From the NCBI GenBank assembly GCA_032718475.1, contig JAUCBJ010003385.1:43825-107824 (forward strand): DNA of 64,000 nt, in the 5' to 3' direction. The notes beneath the pieces were generated by a model. It saw only the letters and a program-made list of their open reading frames with translations, was not told the DNA's origin and made no database searches. The translations under genes were made by a program, and so were the position numbers. The stretch comes from Nemertoderma westbladi. Its lineage: Eukaryota > Xenacoelomorpha > Nemertodermatida > Nemertodermatidae. Positions 28,346-39,205 of this stretch are shown in pieces. How positions within the stretch are numbered: the stretch's first letter is position 1; each line of letters begins with the position of its first letter.

Positions 28346-31300
28346 GTTCTAGAACAACTAACTTTCATGGCAACTGTAATTAGGTACCAACGTTCTAGAA
28401 CAACTAACCTTCATGGCAACTGTAATTAGGTACCAACGTTCTAGAACAACTAACCTTCATGGCAACTGTAATTAGGTACCAACGTTCTAGAAGAACTAAC
28501 CTTCATGTCAAATGTAATTAGGTACCAACGTTCTAGAACAACTAACCTTCATGGCAACTGTAATTAGGTACCAACGTTCTAGAACAACTAACCTTCATGG
28601 CAACTGTAATTAGGTACCAACGTTCTAGAAGAACTAACCTTCATGTCAAATGTAATTAGGTACCAACGTTCTAGAACAACTAACCTTCATGGCAACTGTA
28701 ATTAGGTACCAACGTTCTAGAACAACTAACCTTCATGGCAACTGTAATTAGGTACCAACGTTCTAGAACAACTAACCTTCATGGCAACTGTAATTAGGTG
28801 CCAACGTTCTAGAACAACTAACCTTCATGGCAACTGTAATTAGGTACCAACGTTCTAGAACAACTAACCTTCATGTCAAATGTAATTAGGTACCAACGTT
28901 CAAGAACAACTAACCTTCATGGCAACTGTAATTAGGTACCAACGTTCTAGAACAACTAACCTTCATGTCAAATGTAATTAGGTACCAACGTTCTAGAAGA
29001 ACTAACCTTCATGGCAACTGTAATTAGGTACCAACGTTCTAGAACAACTAACTTTCATGGCAACTGTAATTAGGTACCAACGTTCTAGAACAACTAACCT
29101 TCATGGCAACTGTAATTAGGTACCAACGTTCTAGAACAACTAACCTTCATGGCAACTGTAATTAGGTACCAACGTTCTAGAAGAACTAACCTTCATGTCA
29201 AATGTAATTAGGTACCAACGTTCTAGAACAACTAACCTTCATGGCAACTGTAATTAGGTACCAACGTTCTAGAACAACTAACCTTCATGGCAACTGTAAT
29301 TAGGTACCAACGTTCTAGAACAACTAACCTTCATGGCAACTGTAATTAGGTACCAACGTTCTAGAACAACTAGCCTTCATGGCAACTGTAATTAGGTACC
29401 AACGTTCTAGAAGAACTAACCTTCATGGCAACTGTAATTAGGTACCAACGTTCTAGAAGAACTAACCTTCATGGCAACTGTAATTAGGTACCAACGTTCT
29501 AGAACAACTAACCTTCATGGCAACTGTAATTAGGTACCAACGTTCTAGAAGAACTAACCTTCATGGCAACTGTAATTAGGTACCAACGTTCAAGAACAAC
29601 TAACCTTCATGGCAACTGTAATTAGGTACCAACGTTCTAGAACAACTAACCTTCATGGCAACTGTAATTAGGTACCAACGTTCAAGAACAACTAACCTTC
29701 ATGGCAACTGTAATTAGGTACCAACGTTCTAGAACAACTAACCTTCATGGCAACTGTAATTAGGTACCAACGTTCTAGAACAACTAACCTTCATGGCAAC
29801 TGTAATTAGGTACCAACGTTCAAGAACAACTAACCTTCATGGCAACTGTAATTAGGTACCAACGTTCTAGAACAACTAACCTTCATGGCAACTGTAATTA
29901 GGTACCAACGTTCTAGAACAACTAACTTTCATGGCAACTGTAATTAGGTACCAACGTTCTAGAACAACTAACTTTCATGGCAACTGTAATTAGGTACCAA
30001 CGTTCTAGAACAACTAACTTTCATGGCAACTGTAATTAGGTACCAACGTTCTAGAACAACTAACCTTCATGGCAACTGTAATTAGGTACCAACGTTCTAG
30101 AACAACTAACCTTCATGGCAACTGTAATTAGGTACCAACGTTCAAGAACAACTAACCTTCATGGCAACTGTAATTAGGTACCAACGTTGTAGAACAACTA
30201 ACCTTCATGGCAACTGTAATTAGGTACCAACGTTCTAGAACAACTAACCTTCATGGCAACTGTAATTAGGTGCCAACGTTCTAGAACAACTAACCTTCAT
30301 GGCAACTGTAATTAGGTACCAACGTTCTAGAAGAACTAACCTTCATGGCAACTGTAATTAGGTACCAACGTTCAAGAACAACTAACCTTCATGGCAACTG
30401 TAATTAGGTACCAACGTTCTAGAACAACTAACCTTCATGGCAACTGTAATTAGGTACCAACGTTCTAGAACAACTAACCTTCATGGCAACTGTAATTAGG
30501 TACCAACGTTCAAGAACAACTAACCTTCATGGCAACTGTAATTAGGTACCAACGTTCTAGAAGAACTAACCTTCATGGCAACTGTAATTAGGTACCAACG
30601 TTCTAGAACAACTAACCTTCATGGCAACTGTAATTAGGTACCAACGTTCTAGAACAACTAACCTTCATGGCAACTGTAATTAGGTACCAACGTTCTAGAA
30701 CAACTAACCTTCATGGCAACTGTAATTAGGTACCAACGTTCTAGAACAACTAACCTTCATGGCAACTGTAATTAGGTACCAACGTTCAAGAACAACTAAC
30801 CTTCATGGCAACTGTAATTAGGTCCCAACGTTCTAGAACAACTAACCTTCATGGCAACTGTAATTAGGTACCAACGTTCTAGAACAACTAACCTTCATGG
30901 CAACTGTAATTAGGTACCAACGTTCTAGAACAACTAACCTTCATGGCAACTGTAATTAGGTACCAACGTTCTAGAACAACTAACCTTCATGGCAACTGTA
31001 ATTAGGTACCAACGTTCTAGAACAACTAACCTTCATGGCAACTGTAATTAGGTACCAACGTTCAAGAACAACTAACCTTCATGGCAACTGTAATTAGGTC
31101 CCAACGTTCTAGAACAACTAACCTTCATGGCAACTGTAATTAGGTACCAACGTTCTAGAACAACTAACCTTCATGGCAACTGTAATTAGGTACCAACGTT
31201 CTAGAACAACTAACCTTCATGGCAACTGTAATTAGGTACCAACGTTCAAGAACAACTAACCTTCATGGCAACTGTAATTAGGTACCAACGTTCTAGAACA

Positions 31301-33917
31301 ACTAACCTTCATGGCAACTGTAATTAGGTACCAACGTTCTAGAACAACTAACCTTCATGGCAACTGTAATTAGGTACCAACGTTCTATAACAACTAACCT
31401 TCATGGCAACTGTAATTAGGTACCAACGTTCAAGAACAACTAACCTTCATGTCAAATGTAATTAGGTACCAACGTTCTATAACAACTAACCTTCATGGCA
31501 ACTGTAATTAGGTACCAACGTTCTAGAACAACTAACCTTCATGGCAACTGTAATTAGGTACCAACGTTCTAGAACAACTAACCTTCATGGCAACTGTAAT
31601 TAGGTACCAACGTTCAAGAACAACTAACCTTCATGGCAACTGTAATTAGGTACCAACGTTCTAGAACAACTAACCTTCATGGCAACTGTAATTAGGTACC
31701 AACGTTCAAGAACAACTAACCTTCATGTCAAATGTAATTAGGTACCAACGTTCTATAACAACTAACCTTCATGGCAACTGTAATTAGGTACCAACGTTCT
31801 AGAACAACTAACCTTCATGGCAACTGTAATTAGGTACCAACGTTCAAGAACAACTAACCTTCATGGCAACTGTAATTAGGTACCAACGTTCTAGAACAAC
31901 TAACCTTCATGGCAACTGTAATTAGGTACCAACGTTCTAGAACAACTAACCTTCATGGCAACTGTAATTAGGTACCAACGTTCTATAACAACTAACCTTC
32001 ATGGCAACTGTAATTAGGTACCAACGTTCAAGAACAACTAACCTTCATGTCAAATGTAATTAGGTACCAACGTTCTATAACAACTAACCTTCATGGCAAC
32101 TGTAATTAGGTACCAACGTTCTAGAACAACTAACCTTCATGGCAACTGTAATTAGGTACCAACGTTCTAGAACAACTAACCTTCATGGCAACTGTAATTA
32201 GGTACCAACGTTCAAGAACAACTAACCTTCATGGCAACTGTAATTAGGTACCAACGTTCTAGAACAACTAACCTTCATGGCAACTGTAATTAGGTACCAA
32301 CGTTCTAGAACAACTAACCTTCATGGCAACTGTAATTAGGTACCAACGTTCAAGAACAACTAACCTTCATGGCAAATGTAATTAGGTACCAACGTTCAAG
32401 AACAACTAACCTTCATGTCAAATGTAATTAGGTACCAACGTTCTATAACAACTAACCTTCATGGCAACTGTAATTAGGTACCAACGTTCTAGAACAACTA
32501 ACCTTCATGGCAACTGTAATTAGGTACCAACGTTCTATAACAACTAACCTTCATGGCAACTGTAATTAGGTACCAACGTTCAAGAACAACTAACCTTCAT
32601 GTCAAATGTAATTAGGTACCAACGTTCTATAACAACTAACCTTCATGGCAACTGTAATTAGGTACCAACGTTCTAGAACAACTAACCTTCATGGCAACTG
32701 TAATTAGGTACCAACGTTCTAGAACAACTAACCTTCATGGCAACTGTAATTAGGTACCAACGTTCTAGAAGAACTAACCTTCATGGCAACTGTAATTAGG
32801 TACCAACGTTCTAGAACAACTAACCTTCATGGCAACTGTAATTAGGTACCAACGTTCTAGAACAACTAACCTTCATGGCAACTGTAATTAGGTACCAACG
32901 TTCTAGAACAACTAACCTTCATGGCAACTGTAATTAGGTACCAACGTTCTAGAACAACTAGCCTTCATGGCAACTGTAATTAGGTACCAACGTTCTAGAA
33001 CAACTAACCTTCATGGCAACTGTAATTAGGTACCAACGTTCAAGAACAACTAACCTTCATGGCAACTGTAATTAGGTACCAACGTTCTAGAACAACTAAC
33101 CTTCATGGCAACTGTAATTAGGTACCAACGTTCTAGAACAACTAACCTTCATGGCAACTGTAATTAGGTACCAACGTTCTAGAACAACTAACCTTCATGG
33201 CAACTGTAATTAGGTACCAACGTTCTAGAACAACTAACCTTCATGGCAACTGTAATTAGGTCCCAACGTTCTAGAACAACTAACCTTCATGGCAACTGTA
33301 ATTAGGTACCAACGTTCTAGAACAACTAACCTTCATGGCAACTGTAATTAGGTACCAACGTTCTAGAACAACTAACCTTCATGGCAACTGTAATTAGGTC
33401 CCAACGTTCTAGAACAACTAGCCTTCATGGCAACTGTAATTAGGTACCAACGTTCTATAACAACTAACCTTCATGGCAACTGTAATTAGGTACCAACGTT
33501 CTAGAACAACTAACCTTCATGGCAACTGTAATTAGGTACCAACGTTCTAGAAGAACTAACCTTCATGGCAACTGTAATTAGGTACCAACGTTCTAGAACA
33601 ACTAACCTTCATGGCAACTGTAATTAGGTACCAACGTTCTAGAACAACTAACCTTCATGGCAACTGTAATTAGGTACCAACGTTCTAGAACAACTAACCT
33701 TCATGGCAACTGTAATTAGGTACCAACGTTCTAGAACAACTAACCTTCATGGCAACTGTAATTAGGTACCAACGTTCTAGAACAACTAACCTTCATGGCA
33801 ACTGTAATTAGGTACCAACGTTCTAGAACAACTAACCTTCATGGCAACTGTAATTAGGTACCAACGTTCTAGAACAACTAACCTTCATGGCAACTGTAAT
33901 TAAGGTCACGAACGTTC

Positions 33918-34867
33918 TCCCTCTCAGCTGTATCAGCGACATCGGATATCGAGCGTTGGATATGTCGACGCCGACGTTGTCTAGCTTGTCGGCTACCGTC
34001 TGGTGGTTCGTAATGAGTGAGTTCGTCTGTATATAAGGATAGTACATACCGTGTAGTACATCTAGGAGCGCTCAGCTCAATGCTACCTAACTGGGATCTA
34101 ACTGGACGGAATTCTAAACTAGCTGACGACCGTAGCTTTGCAGTCATGGCATATTAGATAGTCTCTTAATCCAGTAGTCCATTCTGTGAGCGAATCCAAT
34201 TCACTGCACTACCCAGCGGAAAATGGGGAAAGTGGCCTTTTACCAATTATAGTTGGCTAGGTGACATTAGCAATATAATGTCACCTAACAACCAACAAAG
34301 GCAATATACATTGCCAGCCACAAGTAGAGATGAGAGGCTACAAGCCATCTCAGGGGGACAAAGGGGGCTAGGCTAGCACGTGTGCATGAGGGAACAGGGA
34401 GTGCCAAGAGAAGGGAGGATAGATAGCCAATGATGGGGCAGCACACCATATGATTGGGATGCATCCATTGGCCAGGTCACATAACAAGTACCAATATTCT
34501 ATGTGTTAGTAATATAACCGTTGCATTTATTACCTGTTGTTCAGTTGGTTTGTGTAGAGCTGTGGAAGCGAGACGGTTTCAACCGTCGTCGACAGTAACC
34601 GTGCTATTATTATATTCTGCTTGTACTATTATTGTATTCTGACATTACGAAAAACTGCCACTAAAAACTCAGTTATTTTATCGGCCTCCGGCCTTTCAGA
34701 CTCAGGTACTACAAGCCGTTCAGCAGCCAGTGGACGCGGGGACGCGTATTAACCAAAAGCAAACACACACCGGTCGGGATTCCCTCGCCAACTCGGGGAT
34801 CCCGTCACACATTCAACTGTAATGGCTGTTTCTTAGCCGCCTTGAAGTCCTCGTTAGTTAACAGCTG
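33918..34867. other. Non-repetitive spacer after satellite A, no gene recognised
   Basis: About 950 bp of ordinary-composition sequence between the satellite edge and the first LINE scrap. It contains a TATA-like string (TGTATATAAGG near 34028) and a strong hairpin at 34258-34287. Only short reading frames occur (for example 34454-34642), with no recognisable domain. A minus-strand stretch at about 34810-34868 can be read as a short peptide ending LTNEDFKAAKKQ plus a few residues and a stop, but it has no supporting splice signal. A solo LTR ending TACTACA near 34711 was considered but not established. Confidence 0.5.
34258..34287. repeat. Perfect 12-bp inverted repeat (hairpin)
   Basis: TAGGTGACATTA is followed by the 6-nt loop GCAATA and then TAATGTCACCTA, a perfect inverted repeat. 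With one bulge the pairing extends about four more bases (GTTG against CAAC). A smaller hairpin, GGCAAT/ATTGCC, follows at about 34300. These may be element termini or simply hairpin-prone DNA; no function is shown. Confidence 0.75.
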
Positions 34868-35027
34868 CAGCCCATGACGTTCTTGAGCGTTGAACGTGTC
34901 TTAAAAGGACACTGGCCTTGAAGATGCGGATGATCTAGCAAATGTCATGGGTGATAGGGAATTGTGGCGGCAATTTTGTCGACAAGCCGGCACAGCATTC
35001 TTAATGTATGTAATATAATGCAGCTGC
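34868..35027 (+). pseudogene. 3' scrap of an RTE-like LINE, same family as 57975-59148
   Basis: The stretch matches the 3' coding end of the LINE at about 58977-59113 on the same strand. Shared strings include CAGCCCATGAC, GGACACTGGCCTTGAAGATG, GATGATCTAGCAAATGTCAT, GACAAGCCGG and ATGCAGCTGC. In the longer copy this encodes the segment ending DTGLEDADDLANVMADRELW. Small insertions and deletions (around 34890 and 34970) break the frame, so it is dead. Very short 5'-truncated copies like this are typical of LINE retrotransposition. Confidence 0.85.
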
Positions 35028-35434
35028 TACAAACCGGCGCTTTATCTTTGACTTACCTCGAAACCGGTTCCCAAAATTCCTCACCGACATCTAAAAAATA
35101 TAATAATAACTTTTAATAAAATGCTGATATAAAGGAGCTCTCCAAAGGAGAACAACAGTAAGGAAGTTGGTTAACTTGTCAGAAGTTAAATAAACCAATA
35201 TAGTATTACGGTAGTATAGGATTACACATAAACCAGTATAGTATTACGGTAGTATAGGATTACACATAAGCAGTTTTTGCGGTGTGAGTGAAATACGTAA
35301 TTCTATGTAGTTAAAAAGTTTATTCTGTATTATTTGAATAACCGTCAGATTTAACAACTCGTGTTATCTTTGTATTACTGTATTTGTATTTCTATTTTTT
35401 TTTATTCCATTCTTATTTTAATTTATATTCTTTA
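35028..35434. other. AT-rich spacer between LINE fragments
   Basis: About 400 bp of AT-rich sequence holding the 38-bp duplication. The short reading frame that starts at 35361 begins here as hydrophobic low-complexity sequence and becomes meaningful only where the LINE fragment starts at about 35435. Nothing else is recognised. Confidence 0.6.
35192..35267. repeat. 38-bp tandem duplication (two copies)
   Basis: A 38-bp unit beginning AAACCAATATAGTATTACGG occurs twice in a row; the second copy has CAG for CAA near its start. It lies in AT-rich non-coding DNA between two LINE fragments. No function is apparent. Confidence 0.85.
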
Positions 35435-35879
35435 CAAAATTAAGGCAGCATTATTAAAACGAGTTTTAGGCGTCCACAAGAGCTCGAAAAATCGGTTGGT
35501 CTTCGCTCTGTGCCAGGAAACCCACTTGGCCAAAGAACTACAATCGAATAGCAATTTTCCTGCGACCGATGAATTCAAAAAATACATCGGCACAATCGAA
35601 GAAAAACACAGAGAGATCAACTGGGACTTCTAGACCGCCCCTGGATTTATAAAGAGGAACTGGACCGAGCCAAGATCTCAATCCAGACACGTAATCGCAC
35701 GCTTCTCGATTCACGGCTTTCACCATCTGGTCTGCCAATCTAATGTTTTCCACGATATTTCCCCAGATTGCCGTTGCAAGTTGTGCGGTGGAGCCGCTCC
35801 TCTTCTACACTTGCTGGATTGTCCAGGAAATTCGCGCAGCCTTACTGAGTTAGCAACCAAGATCAATCCTCAGTTGTAA
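35435..35879 (+). pseudogene. 5'-truncated 3' fragment of a non-LTR retrotransposon ORF2 (C-terminal zinc-finger region)
   Basis: The translation (KIKAALLKRVLGVHKSSKNR...) aligns with the C-terminal part of the larger LINE just downstream (KIQAAFLKRVLSVHKSSRNR...), and similarity continues through IHGFHHLVC to a CCHC-type finger, CKLCGG...HLLDC (C-x2-C-x7-H-x3-C), about residues 120-140 of the fragment. One frame runs the whole way, broken only by an in-frame TAG at 35631-35633, and ends at TAA 35877-35879. Fingers of this kind sit at the end of ORF2 in several LINE clades. Reverse transcriptase and endonuclease are missing, so this is a dead insertion. Its AT-rich 3' flank ends near 36072-36089 in a string also found after the next LINE. 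Confidence 0.88.
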
Positions 35880-36089
35880 CGTAACCAAGGAATTCTAAAT
35901 TTTCGTGCTTTTTAATACTTTTTACATAACTATTTATTTGTCTATATTTTAACCTTTTACTGCCCAGTTGTTGATTAAGTGCCGCTTCCCTGGCTTGTTA
36001 ATTAAAATATATATGCATTTATATTCTTTGTATTTAGCCTTGTTATCTTAATTAACAATTTAAGAATTGTTAAATTAATTAAGTCGCCC

Positions 36090-39000
36090 CCCGATTCTCA
36101 GTATCAGACTGCGTGACAATCTGATCACGCTAGGGACAAACACAGGGAAAATGCAGCCAATAAAGCACCGCCACAACAATCGTTTTCCTCAGTTTTCTGG
36201 AATATCGAAGGACTTAAAACTGTATATAATCTTTCTCATAGGGAAGCTTTATTCGAAAATGAGATTCTACAGTTTGTAGAAACGATGACAACAAAATCTT
36301 TCAATCTACCTGGCTTTTATACCTATGAGTCTCTAGCTTCGCGCCAGAGTGGGAGAGGAAGACCAGTGGGTGGAATAAAACGGTCGCAGTAAACCCTAAA
36401 TTACAGCCGAAACTTGTCTGTTCAAACAGTTCACATGTTATAGTTTCAACGACGGAGGCTATATTTGTATGTTGTTATTTTCAACCTCAGCTATCACTAG
36501 AGGATTTTATAGAGGGAGTCCTCGACATGTTAGACAATATTCCTACTGACTTTTCCAAGTTAATCGCTATCTCCGGAGACTTTAACGCGAGATTAGACAT
36601 CGAGGATAATGCTGGCCAACGCGTTGGAGGAATTGATGGAAGATTTTGGTTTGATGTTACAAACGGATCCTTCCAAACCAACGTATATATGCCACAATGG
36701 ATCTAGTGTCATAGATGTAGCGTATTCCAATAAAGGAGTTAACAACGTGAAGTACTGTCCCAACCCACTGCGCAAACATATTCCACTTGTTTGTACATGG
36801 ACACTTCAGACACCCCCATCGACAGACAACAGACCCCTACACAAGAAGCGGAAACGAGAAATCAATCTGTCTACACTACAGAATGATTCACGGCTCGTCG
36901 ATGTCAACCATTTATTGGATGCAAATAATATAGACGACGCCTATGATCTACTGGCAGAGTCAATAAAAGACGCGGCCCCCCAAAAAAACCCCTGGAACCG
37001 TACATCGAAACACTGGTTCGACGCGGAATGTTTTGTTAAAAGGAAGGAGGTTCTGGAACTCAACGCCGCCGCCCAATTTGATAGTTCCTTGCGGGAAAAT
37101 CTCTGTGCCAAAAAACGCGAATACAAAGCACTTCTGAAGGACAAAGAGAAGAGTGCAGCAGTTCGAAATGAAGAAAGGCTAATTGCCGACGCAGAAAAAC
37201 AGGCGTACAAATGGTGCAAGAAACAAAGAGGATCTGCTGGATGCCCTGTCGATTTAGCTACTTGGGAGGATCATTTCTCAAAGCTCCTCTACGACGATAA
37301 TGCTGAGGCTGAAATCTCTGCAGCGATCGATGAGTGTACTTCCTCAGCAATAAACTCTCCTCCACTAGACGACGACGTTCAGGAATTTTCGGACACAGAA
37401 GTCGCATCGGCAATCAACAGTAAATCAGCTAACAAATCGGGGGGTCCAGATAAACTCTTCTACGAACTCATAAAAGGAGCGCTCCCAGCAACATTAGTTC
37501 TATGGACTTTATTATTCAACATTTGTTTGTCCACCGGTTCACTCGTAAAATCATGGAAAGAAAGTTTGTTGATTGTTCTATACAAAGGAAAAGGATTAAT
37601 CGTAGATCCAAACAACTATAGAGGGATTTCTCTTTTATGTAACGCGTACAAAATCTTTACGAGTTTAATCGAAAAGCGACTCCGAGGTCTCGTTTCCAAA
37701 AGAATACCCCCCGAACAGTACGGCTTCAGTCCCGGGAAATCTACCTCAATGCCTCTAAGTCAGTTTATTAATAAAATTCATAGCAATTTGTCATACCCTC
37801 GAAAACCATTGTACGCGGTTTATGTCGACTTCCGCAAAGCTTTTGATTCGGTCCCCAGGTCTAAACTACTCTTAAAGTTATGGTTTGATTTTAATATTCG
37901 TGGTTCACTTTTTAACATCATTAAATCGATTTTAAGTCCTAATTATATAGTAATTTCAGATGGCCTCCGTAATTCTAGAATTATAAAACAAGTGCGTGGG
38001 GTTTTACAAGGAGACAGCTTGAGCCCTTTCGTAATTTTTATTTACGATATTGTGAAGTTTATACGTGATATTACCGTCAAGATTGGGGAATTATTTATAT
38101 TATTATTTGCGGATGATTTGCTATTTTATGGCGACTCCCGTGAGGTAGTGCAAGCTGGTCTAAATGCAACTCCTAATTGGGCCCGGGAAAACGGTCTTGA
38201 AGTAAATCTTACAAAGACTTCCGTAATGAAATTTAGGAGAGGTGGCCGACTGTCCGCTCAGGATTAATTTTTCTACAACGGAAACGAGGTGAAAATAGAA
38301 AAGTCTTATAAATATTTGGGAGTCACATTTCAATCGTCCTTGAAATTCACAAAGCACATAAATATAATAGTCTGCAAATCACTTTCCACAATACGGTCAA
38401 TCCAGAAACCACATCTACTATCTATTAGCACAGCTAAAAAGCTTTTTTCCTTAAAAGTAACACCGATAGTTATGTATGGACTTCGCGAAATTTGGCCTTT
38501 CTTGTCAGTCAACAACCTTCATAGTATCGATAAAATCCAAGCTGCTTTCCTCAAAAGAGTACTTTCAGTTCACAAATCGTCTAGGAATCGGCTAGTTGAC
38601 GCTCTCTGTGATTCGCGAAATCTTTCTATGGTACTTAAAGGTCAACTAAATTTAACAGACACGGATGTATTCAAAAAATACACCGCTGAAGTCGAAGACA
38701 AAACTCGTGAAATCCCAGTAGAGTTCTGGAACAGTATCGCGTTCATAAATCGCAGTTGGACAATCGCAAATTGTCGTAAGAGGCACACCATAACCCGCTT
38801 TGCTCTTCACGGTTTCCATTTCCGAATTTGTACATCCAGACCCACAGAATTTCATGAGGCGGGGAATGACTGTGTATGTAGTCTCTGCGGGAGGCCGGCG
38901 GACACGTACCATCTCCTTAGTTGCCCGAGCAACCACCACCCCCTTACGTACTGTACTGGGCCAACAAACTCTGATTTAAAATTGTTTTATAACTGTGTAA

Positions 39001-39130
39001 ATATTTTATTATTTATGTATAGTATATTTGGATTTTACTGCTTGCTTGCTTAATGCTTATATAGTTTTACAATCGTACCATTATTTTGGTCTAATAAATA
39101 ACAATAGGCACAAATTAATTAAGTACGCCC
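36090..39130 (+). mobile_element. Non-LTR retrotransposon (LINE), nearly full ORF2, degraded
   Basis: This ~3-kb element carries an AP-type endonuclease, a reverse transcriptase and a C-terminal CCHC finger, in the usual LINE order. The 5' boundary is estimated from the start of similarity-like sequence after the preceding fragment; no ORF1 (gag-like) was seen. It ends with AT-rich sequence and AAATTAATTAAGT at 39112. A near copy of that string lies at 36072, so it is either a target-site duplication or the shared 3' end of the family. There is no long poly(A). Clade is uncertain; the layout suggests the CR1/Jockey/I-like side of the LINE tree. Confidence 0.85.
36183..39053 (+). pseudogene. 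LINE ORF2: endonuclease-reverse transcriptase-zinc finger, broken
   Basis: The endonuclease part (36183 to about 36610) shows FWNIEGL at its start and SGDFNARLD near 36572, the usual N-terminal and Asp/Asn motifs of AP-type LINE nucleases. It is split by frameshifts near 36385 and near 36610. From 36609 one frame runs 552 codons with ICHNGSSVIDVAYSN (end of the nuclease), then reverse transcriptase blocks NYRGISLLCNAYKIF, QYGFSPGKS, YVDFRKAFDS (first catalytic Asp), GVLQGDSLSPF and the catalytic FADD at 38106-38117. A TAA at 38265-38267 interrupts it, but the same frame continues through YKYLGVTF to CSLCGRPADTYHLLSC, a C-x2-C-x7-H-x3-C finger, and stops at 39053. With two frameshifts and one nonsense codon it cannot make a full protein, though the catalytic residues survive, so decay is fairly recent. 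Confidence 0.92.
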
Positions 39131-39205
39131 ATAACTTACTTATATAAATATAGCTCATGTTATTAATATAAGAATAATATTCACGCTCAGAATTAAATAA
39201 AAAAT

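Larger units (their letters stand above)
1..33917. repeat. Satellite A: 46-bp tandem repeat array, about 737 copies, open at the left edge
   Basis: A 46-bp unit repeats head to tail from the first base to 33917. It opens with AGAACAACTAACCTTCATGG, continues CAACTGTAATTAGGTACC and closes with AACGTTCT. Three short palindromes fall in its second half and junction: GGTACC, AACGTT and GTTCTAGAAC. Common variants are CAAG, GTAG or CTAT at the junction instead of CTAG, AGAAGAAC for AGAACAAC, and GTCAAATG for GGCAACTG. Eight units are 48 bp long (TTAAGGTCACGAACG in place of TTAGGTACCAACG), near 4770, 4950, 5140, 10205, 22535, 23685, 26125 and 33905; the last is the terminal unit. The repeat carries stop codons and 46 is not a multiple of 3, so no long reading frames arise. 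The array probably continues to the left of the window. It looks like a large heterochromatic or centromeric-type satellite; its chromosomal position is unknown. Confidence 0.98.

Noticed and set aside
1-33917. CRISPR array
   Set aside because: The units are contiguous with no unique spacers between repeats, and the context is an animal genome.
33832-34147. Minus-strand frames across the right edge of satellite A
   Set aside because: Short, mutually overlapping, ending in satellite sequence, with no domain or splice signal.
34279-34711. Solo LTR (TGTCACC ... TACTACA)
   Set aside because: TG...CA ends are too common; no target duplication, primer-binding site or second copy supports it.
34810-34868. 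Minus-strand C-terminal exon (LTNEDFKAAKKQ and stop)
   Set aside because: It reads well but is short, abuts LINE sequence where an acceptor would be needed, and matches no family I can name with confidence.
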